Positions 48,128-57,663 of a DNA stretch of 64,000 nucleotides are shown in pieces. The position numbers and the translations under genes were made by a program. Source of the stretch: Pirellulales bacterium (GTDB lineage Bacteria; Planctomycetota; Planctomycetia; Pirellulales; UBA1268); NCBI GenBank assembly GCA_018401745.1, contig JAGYJY010000007.1, positions 62,001-126,000 on the forward strand. The letters are read 5' to 3'. The first letter of the stretch is position 1. Every line of letters starts with the position of its first letter. The notes under the pieces were generated by a model. That model ran no database searches. It saw only the letters and a list, made by a program, of their open reading frames with translations, and had not been told where the DNA came from.

Positions 48128-49499
48128 TCCCTCACCTTCCACCGCCACGGCCTCTGTGCCCTCGCCGGCCCGTCGCCGCAGCCCGCTCGCTGTCGGGCTG
48201 GCAGTCGTGGTGATCTTCAGTCTCCTCGTCGGTCTGGCTGCGCCTGCGGTGTATCGCTTCGTCACCTTCCGCACCACGCATTCACTGACCGACGACGCCT
48301 TCATCGAGGGGACGCTCATCCACATCGCGCCACAGCTGGTGACCGGCAGGCTGGTGCGCTTCCCTGTTGAAGTGAACGACGAGGTCGCCGCTGGTGAGGT
48401 GATCGCCCGCATCGATCCGACCCCCTTTGAGGATCAGCTGAAGATGGCCCAGGCCAAGCTGGCCATCGCCAAGGCCGAGCTGACGCGGCAAGAGGTGGGC
48501 CTTGCCAAGGTCCGCAAGGAGGTTCCGCTCTCGATCGCGGTGGCCAAACAGACGCACCAGATGGCCATCGCTGAGCGTGAGAAGGCGGAGGAAGGCCTGA
48601 CGTTTACAAAGGCAGAAGTCGCCGGCAACATCGATGCTTCGGCGGCCCTGGTGGCGGTCGCCCGCACCAACCAGCAGCAGGCAACCACCGACAGCCGCCG
48701 CTTTGTGTCGCTGGCAAAGCAGGAGGCGGTGCCCAGCCGCCGCATGGAAGAGGCGATCTGGGCCGAGAAGTCGACGCAGTCGGAGCTTGAGGCGGCGCTC
48801 GCCAAGCAGCGGATGGCGGAGGCTGGCCGCACGCAGATTGTGGTTGCCGAGAAGAATCTCGCCGTTGCCGAGGCGGCGGTGAAGAAAGCCGAGATCGACA
48901 TCGCTGTCGCCGAAACCGGCTGGGAAACCGTCACCGAGCTTGAGCAGATGGTGCTGCTGCGGCAGGAGGCGGTGCACGATGCGGAGGTGGCGGTGGCGGC
49001 TGCCGAGAACACGCTCGCCCACACGGAGATCCGGGCCCCTTCGGCCGGCATCATTGTCCACAAGGCGAAGCATGCCGGCGACGAGGCTCCGCCGGGGCTT
49101 CCGATCGCCACACTGCTCGATCCTGGCTCCCTGCATGTCATCGCGAACCTCGAGGAGACGCGGCTGGCGGGTGTTGCCCCAGGCAACCGCTGCCGGCTGG
49201 AGATCGACGCGGTGGGCAGCGAGCTCGAGGGCCGCGTGCTCTGGATCAACCGGGCCACCGGGGCGGAGTTTTCGCTGCTGCCGCGGGACGTGATCGCCGG
49301 CGAGTTTACGAAGGTGGTGCAGCGGGTGCCGGTGCGGATTGAGATCAACCGCGACGCCCGCTGGGATCAGCTCCGGGCCGGCATGTCGGTGGGTGTGACC
49401 ATCGCGCATGGCCCGGGTGATCCCGCATGGGTCGAGCAGGTCGAGGCCGCGCGGCGGGCCGCTGAGCTGCCGGCCGACACGCACCCGGGGCGGGAATGA
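48120..49499 (+). CDS. HlyD/EmrA-type membrane fusion protein
   Basis: This periplasmic adaptor links an inner membrane pump to TolC. AGGAGG stands just before the ATG at 48120, which overlaps the TolC stop. One membrane anchor (LAVGLAVVVIFSLLVGLAAP) is followed by a lipoyl-like half (GRLVRFPVEVNDEVAAGEVIARIDP), a long coiled-coil hairpin rich in Ala/Glu/Lys, and the second half (IRAPSAGIIVHKAKHAGDEA) with a beta-barrel. At 459 residues it matches EmrA-type size. The stop overlaps the next gene's ATG, so all three are translationally coupled. Confidence 0.92.
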   Translation: MTDPSPSTATASVPSPARRRSPLAVGLAVVVIFSLLVGLAAPAVYRFVTFRTTHSLTDDAFIEGTLIHIAPQLVTGRLVRFPVEVNDEVAAGEVIARIDPTPFEDQLKMAQAKLAIAKAELTRQEVGLAKVRKEVPLSIAVAKQTHQMAIAEREKAEEGLTFTKAEVAGNIDASAALVAVARTNQQQATTDSRRFVSLAKQEAVPSRRMEEAIWAEKSTQSELEAALAKQRMAEAGRTQIVVAEKNLAVAEAAVKKAEIDIAVAETGWETVTELEQMVLLRQEAVHDAEVAVAAAENTLAHTEIRAPSAGIIVHKAKHAGDEAPPGLPIATLLDPGSLHVIANLEETRLAGVAPGNRCRLEIDAVGSELEGRVLWINRATGAEFSLLPRDVIAGEFTKVVQRVPVRIEINRDARWDQLRAGMSVGVTIAHGPGDPAWVEQVEAARRAAELPADTHPGRE

Positions 49500-51097
49500 T
49501 GCACGCCAGCGACGGCACAGCCGCAACGCCACTGCCGCGGCGGGAGCGACTGCGGCTGGCCATCACGATCGCGGCAGCCCTGGCTGTCTTGGCGACGGTC
49601 TACCAGACACTCGTGCTCACTGGCCTAGTCAACGACACGATCCGGCGGGCGCTGGATTACGACAAGGCCGATCAGATTTGGGCGGAGCTCGCCTGGGGCG
49701 TGCCGATGCTCTACGGCCTGTTTGGCAGCCTCGGCCTGGCCCAGAAAATCGGCTCCCGCGACACGCTGATCCTCGGCCTCGGCCTGTTTGCAGCCGGTAA
49801 TCTGCTCTGCGGCTCCGCGACCGATCTTTCGAGCTTCTGCTGCGGCAGGATCGTCGAGGGCCTGGGCAAGGGGATGACGATCGGCCTGTTTCGCAACTAT
49901 CTCTATGCTCGCTTCGACCGTCTCTTTCTTGCCGCCGTGCTCTTCTACGGCGTGTTTGCCTACGCCAGCCGGCCGCTTTCGCCGTGGCTGGCCGTCGCGC
50001 TCGCCGAGGACCTCTCCTGGCGGTGGGTGTGGTGGATGAACGTGCCGATCTGTCTCCTCAGCATGCTGCTGCTGAGATCCCTCCCGGCAGACCCGCCTCC
50101 AGCCACAAAGGCCGAGGGCACCGGCTCCAAGGTCGACCTCGTGCTGATCAATCTGCTGGTGCTGTGGGTGGCGAGCCTGGTCGTGGTCACCGACAAGGGC
50201 CGGGAGCTCGGCGGGTTGACGAGCAACACGTACGTGCTGATGGTTGCCACCTGCGGCCTGCTGGGCTGCCTGCTGGTGCTGCGGTTTGCCCTAGGGATGT
50301 CGGCCTCAAACCACTTTCGGCAGATCCTCACCTCCCGCGTGTATGTGCTGGCGATCACCACCCGCATGCTGCTGATCCTGCAGCTGGCCGCCGTGTTCGG
50401 GGTGGTTGGGCAGTATTTGACTGAGCTGCGGCAGGTTCCCCGCGAGCTGGCCGGGCTGATCTTCTTTCCCGCGGCGCCGGGCATGCTCACCGGCACCCTG
50501 CTCACCGCGCCGATTCGCGACCGACGCCTCCGGCATGTGATGCTCTTGCTGGGCAGCCTCGGCACGGCGGGGGCGATCTGGTGGCTGGCAGGCCTCGACC
50601 TGGGCACTCCGCGGTGGCAGACCGCCGCAGCCCTTGGGGTCTGGGGATTCTTTCTGGGCATGCTGCCGGCAGCGTTTCTGATCGACGAGGTGGAGGGCAT
50701 CGACCGCCGCAACATGCCCTACGCGGGCCTGCTGGCGGTGGTCGCGCTGGTGGTGCCGCTGGTGATTGTGCCGTCGGTGATGTCGTCGGCGGTCGCCTCT
50801 GGTGCCGACGTGGCCTACGCCCGCCAGCGGCGGGCGGTGCGGGCGGAGCGGCCCGTCGTCGTCTCCACGCTGGCCCGCACAGCCGACCAGCTGGCGATCC
50901 GAGGCCAGCCCCCGCAGACAGCTGCAGCCGGCTCTGTCGTCACCGTTGCGGCGCTCGTCAAGCTCCGCAGCGCCGCCAGCGGCATCCAGTCGGCCTTGGC
51001 AACGCTCGCCATCTTCTGCGGAAGCCTCGGCGGCCTGGTCGCGGCGGCCTTTCTGCTGCTCCCGCACGACTGGCCGCATCGACGCTTCTCGCGGTGA
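49496..51097 (+). CDS. MFS multidrug efflux transporter, DHA2/EmrB-like
   Basis: About 14 membrane segments are visible in 533 residues, for example LAITIAAALAVLATVYQTL, LFLAAVLFYGVFAY and ALATLAIFCGSLGGLVAAAF. WRWVWWMNVPICLLS matches the DHA2 signature after helix 5. The ATG at 49496 overlaps the adaptor's stop (ATGA). The context, with TolC and EmrA partners, makes a tripartite export pump nearly certain. Substrate (drug, siderophore or metabolite) is unknown. The usual motif A loop is weak, so this is a divergent member. Confidence 0.87.
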   Translation: MMHASDGTAATPLPRRERLRLAITIAAALAVLATVYQTLVLTGLVNDTIRRALDYDKADQIWAELAWGVPMLYGLFGSLGLAQKIGSRDTLILGLGLFAAGNLLCGSATDLSSFCCGRIVEGLGKGMTIGLFRNYLYARFDRLFLAAVLFYGVFAYASRPLSPWLAVALAEDLSWRWVWWMNVPICLLSMLLLRSLPADPPPATKAEGTGSKVDLVLINLLVLWVASLVVVTDKGRELGGLTSNTYVLMVATCGLLGCLLVLRFALGMSASNHFRQILTSRVYVLAITTRMLLILQLAAVFGVVGQYLTELRQVPRELAGLIFFPAAPGMLTGTLLTAPIRDRRLRHVMLLLGSLGTAGAIWWLAGLDLGTPRWQTAAALGVWGFFLGMLPAAFLIDEVEGIDRRNMPYAGLLAVVALVVPLVIVPSVMSSAVASGADVAYARQRRAVRAERPVVVSTLARTADQLAIRGQPPQTAAAGSVVTVAALVKLRSAASGIQSALATLAIFCGSLGGLVAAAFLLLPHDWPHRRFSR

Positions 51098-51188
51098 CTG
51101 CCCTGCGGCGACCGCTCGCTCGCCGACGAACCGCTCGGCTTTGTGTCGCGTGGTCGTCATACTTGGGAATCACCGCCGGAGCCCTCGC

Positions 51189-52085
51189 ATGCCGTTCGAC
51201 ACCGACCTCGCTCACGACTTCTTTCGCGTTTCCCAGGGGAAGCCTTTTCGGCTCGCCGACCACGATCCGGGCTGGGCGGGCAGCGAGAAGATTCCCAAAG
51301 AGAAGCGGAAGGCGATCAGCAGGCAGATTCTCAAGGAGAGCCGCCAGCAGCTGACAAACACGCAGGAGTTGCTCTACGCCGCCGACAGCTGGAGCGTGTT
51401 GGTGATCTTTCAGGCGATGGATGCCGCGGGCAAGGACGGGGCGATCAAGCATGTGATGAGCGGCGTCAACCCACAGGGAGTGGAGGTCACGAGCTTTAAG
51501 CATCCGTCGGCCGAAGACCTTGACCACACGTTTCTCTGGCGGTGCATGAAGCGGCTCCCGGAGCGAGGCCGGATCGGCATCTTCAACCGGTCGTATTACG
51601 AAGAGGTGCTGATCGTGCGGGTGCATCCGCACCTGCTTGCCGCCCAGCGGATTCCCGATGTGACACCGCAGCCGCAGACATGGCAGCAGCGGTTTGACGA
51701 CATCAACAGCTTCGAGCAGCACCTGACCCGCAACGGTACGGCGATCGTGAAGTTCTTTCTCAACGTGTCGCGAAAGGAACAGAAGAAGCGGTTTCTCGAC
51801 CGGATCAACGAGCCTGACAAGCACTGGAAGTTTTCCGCCTCCGACGTGGCCGAACGGGAACACTGGGATGCCTACATGGCTGCCTATGAGGAGGCGATCG
51901 CCGCCACGAGCACGCCCCACGCCCCCTGGCATGTGATCCCTGCCGACCACAAGTGGGTCAGCCGGGCGGCGGTGGCTGCGATTCTCTGCAGCACGATCCA
52001 CAACCTCGGCCTCGAATGGCCCGCGGTCGACAAGGCCAAGCGGCAGGCGATCCACGACGCCCACCTTCGCCTCGAAGCAGAATAG
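51189..52085 (+). CDS. ppk2: polyphosphate kinase 2 family protein
   Basis: PPK2 enzymes transfer phosphate between polyphosphate and nucleotides. The 298-residue protein has a Walker-A-like AMDAAGKDGAIK at residues 76-87, the Walker-B/lid region RIGIFNRSYYEEVLIVRVHP, and WHVIPADHKWVSR near the end. This single-domain class usually phosphorylates AMP or ADP (class I or III); the subclass cannot be fixed by eye. A polyphosphate-binding CHAD protein gene follows 49 bases downstream. The ATG at 51189 is the first after the MFS gene. Confidence 0.93.
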   Translation: MPFDTDLAHDFFRVSQGKPFRLADHDPGWAGSEKIPKEKRKAISRQILKESRQQLTNTQELLYAADSWSVLVIFQAMDAAGKDGAIKHVMSGVNPQGVEVTSFKHPSAEDLDHTFLWRCMKRLPERGRIGIFNRSYYEEVLIVRVHPHLLAAQRIPDVTPQPQTWQQRFDDINSFEQHLTRNGTAIVKFFLNVSRKEQKKRFLDRINEPDKHWKFSASDVAEREHWDAYMAAYEEAIAATSTPHAPWHVIPADHKWVSRAAVAAILCSTIHNLGLEWPAVDKAKRQAIHDAHLRLEAE

Positions 52086-52134
52086 GGGCGTCGAGGGCTC
52101 GGGCCCCTCAAAACAGACGGCAAAAGGCAACGTG

Positions 52135-53088
52135 ATGGGGAAGCAACCCAAGAGCAGCACGATCTCCAGCCTGACAGCATCGACGCCAGTCGCTGAGGCT
52201 GCCTGTGGGGTGATTGACCAGCGGCTCACGAAGGTCCGCGACTGCCTGCGAAAAACGCTCGGCAAGCCGAGCCGCCGTCGGCAGCACATCCACGCCCTGC
52301 GGGTGGCTACCAGGCGAGCAACAGCAGCGGTCGACCTCTTCCGCGACTGCCTGCCGAAGCCCGTCCGCACGGAGCTGAGGACCGTCCTGCGATCGCTGCG
52401 AAAAGCCGTTGGGGGGGCACGCGACTGGGATGTGCTCCTGGAGGCGTTGGCCACAACGATTCACGCTGCCGCCCCGTCTGACCTCCCGACGCTCGACATG
52501 CTCACCGGCTGGGCTCTGGCTCATCGCGCCCAGGCGCAGTCTGCCTTGGAGCAGGCTGCCCACGACTGTTCGCCGCGGGACCTCAAGAAGCTCCAGGTCC
52601 GCGTCGTTGCCGCTGTCCGCTGGAAGCAGAAGCCTGAGCCCAGCCTCGGCAGCTTCGCTGAACCGTTGGTCAGCCAGCGGCTTGCCGACCTCACGGCCCT
52701 CGCTGATCGTGACAACGACGCCTGGTCGCTGCTCCACGAGGTCCGTATCGCTGGCAAGCGTCTGCGATACACCCTGGAGGTGGTCGCAGGACACCTCGAT
52801 CCAGCCGTGGCCGAGCATGTTGAGCCTGCCCTGGTTCGCCTTCAAGAGGTGCTTGGCGGCGTCAACGACAGTTTTACGGCTTCGCGGCTTCTCGAAGACA
52901 TCCTCAGCAGCATGCGGTCGACCACGCCTGCCGTGGCCAATCGCTATCAGCACGTGCTCCAAAAACAGATCACCGAACACCAGCAGAGGATGCTCAACGG
53001 CCGCGAGGCCTTCACCGCCTGGCTCCGCGAATGGCACAGCATCGAGATGCAAGACGCCCTCAAGGCCATCTGCCGGAGACGCCCCTGA
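52135..53088 (+). CDS. CHAD-domain protein (polyphosphate-associated)
   Basis: CHAD domains are helical bundles with conserved His, Lys and Arg that bind polyphosphate. Here are HIHALRVATRRATAAVDLFRD and LHEVRIAGKRLRYTLEVVAG, the two copies of the basic HxxRVxxRRxR-type signature, about 170 residues apart. Between is LKKLQVRVVAAVRWKQ. At 317 residues this is a stand-alone CHAD with no CYTH domain. AAGG precedes the ATG. The pairing with ppk2 supports a polyphosphate role, for example granule binding. Confidence 0.88.
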   Translation: MGKQPKSSTISSLTASTPVAEAACGVIDQRLTKVRDCLRKTLGKPSRRRQHIHALRVATRRATAAVDLFRDCLPKPVRTELRTVLRSLRKAVGGARDWDVLLEALATTIHAAAPSDLPTLDMLTGWALAHRAQAQSALEQAAHDCSPRDLKKLQVRVVAAVRWKQKPEPSLGSFAEPLVSQRLADLTALADRDNDAWSLLHEVRIAGKRLRYTLEVVAGHLDPAVAEHVEPALVRLQEVLGGVNDSFTASRLLEDILSSMRSTTPAVANRYQHVLQKQITEHQQRMLNGREAFTAWLREWHSIEMQDALKAICRRRP

Positions 53089-53224
53089 CAAGCGGCTGCC
53101 ACCCGGTTCGTGAGCCCAGCTGGCATGAACTCCCCACCGCGGCTGCGGAAGAGCGTTCGCTTGCTGAAACGGTATGCTCGCCGCGGGGGCGTGAGATCCC
53201 CAGACACCTCCATGGAGTTTTCGC

Positions 53225-54172
53225 ATGCATGTCTCTGCCTCGTCATGGTGGCGAACCGCGATGCCGGTCGCACTGGCCCTCCTCACCCCGCTGTCGCTTT
53301 GTGCTGCAGAGCCGGTTGCCCACTCCTTCCTGGGCGTTGGCCAGGCAAACCAGGTGGTGATCATCGGAGAAGACAACCAGCAGCAGTGGCACTACCCCGT
53401 GCCCGCGAGCGATGGGTGGGTGTTGCCCAATGGCAACGTGCTCCTGGCGGTCTATCCGACAGCAGACGAGCCGGGCGGTGGCGTGATTGAAGTCTCACCA
53501 GAGACCAACGAGGTGGTCTTTCGCTACCGAGGCCAGCAGGCGGAAATCAGCACCGCCAGCAAGCGGGACGATGGGACCTACCTGATCGTCGAGCTCGGCC
53601 CCACGCCGCGGGCCATCGTTGTCAACGCCGAGGGCGGCATCGAGAAAGAGACCCGCCTGCAGTGTCAGGTCGACAACGCCCACATGCAGACACGCATGCT
53701 GCGGGAACTGCCAAATGGCAACTACCTAGCGCCGCACCTCTTGGACTTCGCCGTCAAGGAATACGACCCAGAAACCGGTGACGTGCTCGCGGTGTTCCCC
53801 ACCGACGACCGAGGCCGCGACAAACGCGACTGGCCGTTTACCGCCATCCGCTTAGCCAATGGCAACACGCTTATCGGCTGCACAAATGGCAATCGAGTCA
53901 TCGAAGTCGATGAGCAGGGCACGATCGTGTGGAGTGTCACCAACGACGACCTCGGCGAGGCTCTTCTCGACGACGCCTGCGGCGTGCAGCGGCTCCCCAA
54001 CGGCAACACCGTGATCACGAGCTACCACGCGACAGGCGATCGCGTGAAGCTCTGCGAAGTCACCCCCGACAAAAAGGTCGTCTGGCGATACAGCGGCATG
54101 ACTGCGGGCTTTCATCACTTCCAGATTCTGACAACCAATGGCGAGCCGCTCACCAACACCACGTTGAAGTGA
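53225..54172 (+). CDS. secreted beta-propeller-like protein
   Basis: A signal peptide (TAMPVALALLTPLSLCAAEP) precedes repeated units of the form LPNGN-x-L: WVLPNGNVLLAVYPT, LPNGNYLAPHLLDF, LANGNTLIGCTNG and LPNGNTVITSYHATG. Each is followed by a strand with VWxY or VVFRY, as in PQQ-like or arylsulfotransferase-type propellers. About five to six blades are present in 315 residues, so the ring may need a partner or be a small propeller. No enzymatic residues are identifiable. It follows the CHAD gene after 136 bases. Confidence 0.65.
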   Translation: MHVSASSWWRTAMPVALALLTPLSLCAAEPVAHSFLGVGQANQVVIIGEDNQQQWHYPVPASDGWVLPNGNVLLAVYPTADEPGGGVIEVSPETNEVVFRYRGQQAEISTASKRDDGTYLIVELGPTPRAIVVNAEGGIEKETRLQCQVDNAHMQTRMLRELPNGNYLAPHLLDFAVKEYDPETGDVLAVFPTDDRGRDKRDWPFTAIRLANGNTLIGCTNGNRVIEVDEQGTIVWSVTNDDLGEALLDDACGVQRLPNGNTVITSYHATGDRVKLCEVTPDKKVVWRYSGMTAGFHHFQILTTNGEPLTNTTLK

Positions 54173-54233
54173 GCGGGTCCGTGATGCTGGCAGCCCCAGA
54201 CGCGGCAATAGCGGAGTTTGAGCTCTTTAAGGC

Positions 54234-54283
54234 TTGACAAAGGCTCAAGCAGGGCAATAATCATGAGAACGAGTCTCATTATC
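54234..54283 (+). promoter_or_regulatory. sigma70-like promoter overlapped by a Fur/Zur-like operator
   Basis: TTGACA at 54234-54239 is a perfect -35. AATAAT at 54256-54261 or ATAATC one base on is the -10, at 16-17 bases. Directly downstream ATGAGA-ACGAG-TCTCAT (54263-54279) forms an inverted repeat with AT-rich flanks. The core TGAGAACGAGTCTCA resembles 7-1-7 Fur-family boxes. A bound repressor would cover the start site. The next gene is the DUF1559 protein. Confidence 0.55.
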
Positions 54284-54427
54284 GCCTGCCGGCTTCGCCG
54301 TGAGGTGATCGTGAAGCTCCACAGCCAGCCAGTTCCCGACAGCGTGTGTCGAGGGCAAGCCAGCCAGCCGCAGGCCCGTGCCACGTGCCTGCCTCGCTTC
54401 AAACCCTAAATGCAAGGAACCATTCCC

Positions 54428-55363
54428 ATGCACGCTGGCTTTTCTCGCCGTGGATTCACGCTCATCGAGCTTCTCGTCGTCATCGCAATCATCGGTGCAC
54501 TCGTTGGCCTGCTGCTGCCGGCGGTGCAGAGCGCTCGCGGGGCAGCCCGCCGCCTCTCAAGCCTCAACAACCTCAAGCAGATGGGCCTCGCGCTGCACGC
54601 CTATCACGACAGCCGCCTGCGGCTGCCACCCGGATTCACGTCCACCCCAACCGGGCCTTGGTCGGGCGGGTCGAACGATCCGATGCCGGAGTCGGGGCCG
54701 GGCTGGAGCTTCTTCGCTGAGATTCTCCCGCACCTTGAAGAGACGGCGCTCCACGACCAGATCAACTTCGACCGTCTGATCACCGATCCCTCCAACCAGT
54801 TCGCCCGGCAAACCATTGTCTCGGGCTTTGTCGACCCGGGCGACGCCCCGCCGCGGCTGATCGACATCAAAGATACGAGCCTCAACGTGATGGCCCAGGC
54901 CGCCGTGTGCAGCTACGCCGGCTGCCTCGGCACGCTCGCCTACGAAGACCAGCCCTTCAACGGGGTCTTTCATCGCAACAGCAGGGTGCGGCTCGACGAC
55001 ATCAAAGACGGCACGAGCAAGACGATTGCTGTCGGCGAGCGAATGAGCCTTCACACACAGACCAGCTGGGCCGGCGTGACGCCAGGCCAGCAGATGGTCT
55101 ATGCACCCGAATCGCCCAGGTACGACCCTGCCAATCCGGCGTTCAACGCCCGGCCTGCGATCGTGGCGACGCTCGTGCATGTGCGGTCGAGTGCGCCGAG
55201 CCTCACGGGGAGCCCGGGCGGCTTCATCGGCCCGCACACCGCCGGCACACAGTTTCTCAACCTCGACGGCTCGTGCCGCCTGATCACCGACCAGACCGAC
55301 CCGGCGATCTTCCGCGGCCTGTGCACGCGGGCCGGTGGCGAGGTGATCCCCGGCGACTTCTGA
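54428..55363 (+). CDS. DUF1559 prepilin-like protein
   Basis: The ATG at 54428 has AAGGA nine bases upstream. The N-terminus carries the prepilin motif: [17 protein letters not shown], with cleavage after Gly and a methylatable Phe. The [15 protein letters not shown] helix and [13 protein letters not shown] follow, both typical of DUF1559 (SBP_bac_10). An H-x9-DG-like end is present in modified form: [14 protein letters not shown]. Planctomycete genomes encode large families of these. This copy is 311 residues. It probably assembles into pseudopili or is membrane-held. The upstream operator suggests metal-dependent control. Confidence 0.9.
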   Translation: MHAGFSRRGFTLIELLVVIAIIGALVGLLLPAVQSARGAARRLSSLNNLKQMGLALHAYHDSRLRLPPGFTSTPTGPWSGGSNDPMPESGPGWSFFAEILPHLEETALHDQINFDRLITDPSNQFARQTIVSGFVDPGDAPPRLIDIKDTSLNVMAQAAVCSYAGCLGTLAYEDQPFNGVFHRNSRVRLDDIKDGTSKTIAVGERMSLHTQTSWAGVTPGQQMVYAPESPRYDPANPAFNARPAIVATLVHVRSSAPSLTGSPGGFIGPHTAGTQFLNLDGSCRLITDQTDPAIFRGLCTRAGGEVIPGDF

Positions 55364-55983
55364 AGAACTGCGTCCTTTCAGCTCCTCAGCCTCCGGCGGC
55401 AGCATCTCGCGCAGCCGCCGGAGGCATCTTCTCTTCATGAGCCTCCCACCACGACCCGTCGAGAGCGGGCCGACTTTTTCTGGGAAAGCTCAGGGCATGC
55501 TTCCGCAATGAGTTTTGTCAGCGTGTTGGGGGCGACGCCGAGCAGCCTGGCGTCTCGGCTTTCCAGCACCTGCAGCAGCTTGGGCTGAATTTCCAGCGGC
55601 AGCTCAGCCAAGGGTGATTCGGAAGATCCTGACCCATCTTGGCCAGCCGCTCATCAGCCCGGCAGCCGTTGCGGAAGTGCCATTGACCGGACTATTCCTT
55701 CCCAATGATTAAGAATCGGGCGGCATTCGATCGAGCGGCGGAACAGGAGCCGTGGGACGCGCTCGCGGGCATGCCCCCGGCTGAGTCGATCGCCATCGGC
55801 GAGGCTCTCTTGACCTCCGATCTCATGCGGCTGGCGGTCTTCCCCGACGACGACCATCCCCGCAGCCTCGCGGGCTCGCTCGGGATCGAATCCAGCGCCG
55901 CGCGGAAGCAGGCCGGGTGTGACCATGGCCGGGAATGAGTTCGACGACTTCCGCCGGGGGCGGTTCCAGATCGACCTGACGAC

Positions 55984-56175
55984 CGCCTCCGTGGCTGGTC
56001 GTCGCAGTTTCTCCAGCAATCGATTCAACTCCGCCAGTTCCGCTCTCGTCATGTGCTGCATCTGACCGCGATGCAGGTCGAGAACCGGCTGATCGAGTTG
56101 GGCGAGCAGGTCTATGCCCACGGGGGTGATCTGCACGATGCCAAGGCGGCGGTGACAAGGCGGCGGTCTTTGGCC
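55984..56175 (-). pseudogene. MarR-family regulator remnant (C-terminal part)
   Basis: GIVQITPVGIDLLAQLDQPV then MTRAELAELNRLLEKLRR reads like the last wing and dimerisation helix of a MarR protein. Just upstream, in another frame, TAKDRRLVTAAL resembles the DxR wing motif. The DNA-recognition helix and start are missing. A frameshift near 56142-56165 and loss of the N-terminal half make this a fragment. Family assignment rests on short motifs. Confidence 0.35.
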
Positions 56176-56241
56176 GTCCAAAAAAAAGGGAGCGAGTCGC
56201 TGCGTCCCCTGCGGCTCGCGCACAGGGGCACGACAAACGCC

Positions 56242-56271
56242 CCGGAGGCCGTTATACCTTAAGGCCTCCGG
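56242..56271. promoter_or_regulatory. inverted repeat upstream of xylA
   Basis: CCGGAGGCC (56242-56250) and GGCCTCCGG (56263-56271) are perfect 9-base arms around a 12-base AT-rich loop. The repeat ends 69 bases before the xylA ATG. It could be an operator or a leader hairpin. No T-run follows. Confidence 0.4.
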
Positions 56272-56340
56272 CAGAGAGACCGGGGCAGGGGAGTGATGGC
56301 AGTTTCAGACGCACCGTATTTCGGCGAGGAGTGAGTTTCG

Positions 56341-57663
56341 ATGGCAGAGGCGTTTACCGGCATTGAGAAGATCCGCTACGAGGGCCCAAGCTCAACCAAC
56401 ATGCTGGCCTTTCGCCACTACGACGCCGACGCGCTCGTGGAAGGCAAGCCGATGCGGGACCACCTCCGCTTCGCCGTCGCCTACTGGCACGCTTTCCGCG
56501 GCACCGGCGCCGATCCCTTCGGCCCAGGCACGATGCTCCGGCCCTGGGAGGCGGCCGTCGACTCCGTGGACAACGCCGTGGCCCGCGTCGGCGTGGCGTT
56601 TGAGTTCATGCAGAAGCTCGGGGTCGACTACTACTGCTTCCACGACCGCGACGTCGCCCCCGAAGGCGCGAGCCTGACGGAGGCCAACGCCAACCTCGAC
56701 CGCGTGGCCGACGCCCTCGCCGCTGCCCAGGAGCGGACCGGCATCAAGCTCCTCTGGGGCACGGCCAACCTCTTCAGCAACCCCCGCTACGTCCACGGCG
56801 CCGCCACCAGCTGCAACGTGGAGACCTTTGCCTATGCCGCGGCGCAGGTGAAGAAGGCGATCGAGGTCACCCACCGCCTCGGTGGCTCGGGCTACACCTT
56901 CTGGGGCGGCCGCGAAGGCTACCAGTGCCTCTGGAACACCGACATGAAGCGGGAGACCGACCACCTCGCCCGCTTCATGCACATGGCGGTCGACTACGCC
57001 AGGGAGATCGGCTTCACCGGGCAGTTCTACTTCGAGCCAAAGCCCCGCGAGCCGATGAAGCATCAGTATGACTTCGACGCGGCCACCTGCATCAACTTCC
57101 TGCGGGCCTACGGCCTTGAGAAGCATGTGAAGATGAACCTCGAGACTAACCATGCCACGCTTGCCGGCCACGAGATTCAGCACGAGCTGGAGTATGCAGG
57201 CATGCAGGGCTTCCTGGGCTCGGTCGACGCCAACACAGGCGACACGCTCGTGGGTTGGGACACCGACCAGTTCCCCACCAGCATCTACATGACCACGCAG
57301 ATGATGTACTCGATCCTCAAGTATGGCGGGCTCGCGCCCGGTGGCATCAACTTCGACGCCAAGGTTCGCCGCGAGAGCTTCGAGCCGGTCGATCTCTTCC
57401 ATGCCCATATCGGCGGCATGGACGCCTTCGCCCGCGGCCTGAAGATTGCAGCCGCCCTGCGGGCCGACGGGGCGATCCAGAAGCTCGTCGAAGAGCGGTA
57501 TGCCTCCTGGTCAAGCGACCTTGGCAAGCAGATCGAAGCCGGCAGCGAGAGCTTTGCGTCGCTCGAGAAGCTGATGCTTGCGAAGGGCGACGCCGCCGCC
57601 TGCACCAGCGGCCGCCAGGAGCTCTTCGAGAACGTGATCAACCGCTATCTCGACAACGCCTAA
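56341..57663 (+). CDS. xylA: xylose isomerase
   Basis: XylA interconverts D-xylose and D-xylulose. The 440-residue length and sequence fit class II enzymes. Visible residues are the catalytic His in [13 protein letters not shown], the metal ligands in [29 protein letters not shown], and [29 protein letters not shown] is a further signature. GAGGAG lies about nine bases before the ATG. No xylB, transporter or regulator is adjacent. Its TAA overlaps the TAG of the convergent glnD. Confidence 0.97.
   Translation: MAEAFTGIEKIRYEGPSSTNMLAFRHYDADALVEGKPMRDHLRFAVAYWHAFRGTGADPFGPGTMLRPWEAAVDSVDNAVARVGVAFEFMQKLGVDYYCFHDRDVAPEGASLTEANANLDRVADALAAAQERTGIKLLWGTANLFSNPRYVHGAATSCNVETFAYAAAQVKKAIEVTHRLGGSGYTFWGGREGYQCLWNTDMKRETDHLARFMHMAVDYAREIGFTGQFYFEPKPREPMKHQYDFDAATCINFLRAYGLEKHVKMNLETNHATLAGHEIQHELEYAGMQGFLGSVDANTGDTLVGWDTDQFPTSIYMTTQMMYSILKYGGLAPGGINFDAKVRRESFEPVDLFHAHIGGMDAFARGLKIAAALRADGAIQKLVEERYASWSSDLGKQIEAGSESFASLEKLMLAKGDAAACTSGRQELFENVINRYLDNA

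Larger units (their letters stand above)
55376..56340. other. intergenic zone of gene fragments
   Basis: These 965 bases hold no intact gene. On the plus strand, 55611-55712 encodes RVIRKILTHLGQPLISPA, which resembles the tail of transposases. 55705-55938 (+) encodes IAIGEALLTSDLMRLAVFPD, a good protein stretch with no start context. On the minus strand 55984-56142 resembles the end of a MarR regulator. A homopolymer of eight A lies near 56179. The zone looks like decayed DNA from past insertions. Confidence 0.4.

Noticed and set aside
55654..56223. Intact 189-residue minus-strand gene
   Set aside because: Only a 50-60 residue MarR-like part is convincing; the rest is low-quality sequence and conflicts with a better plus-strand stretch.
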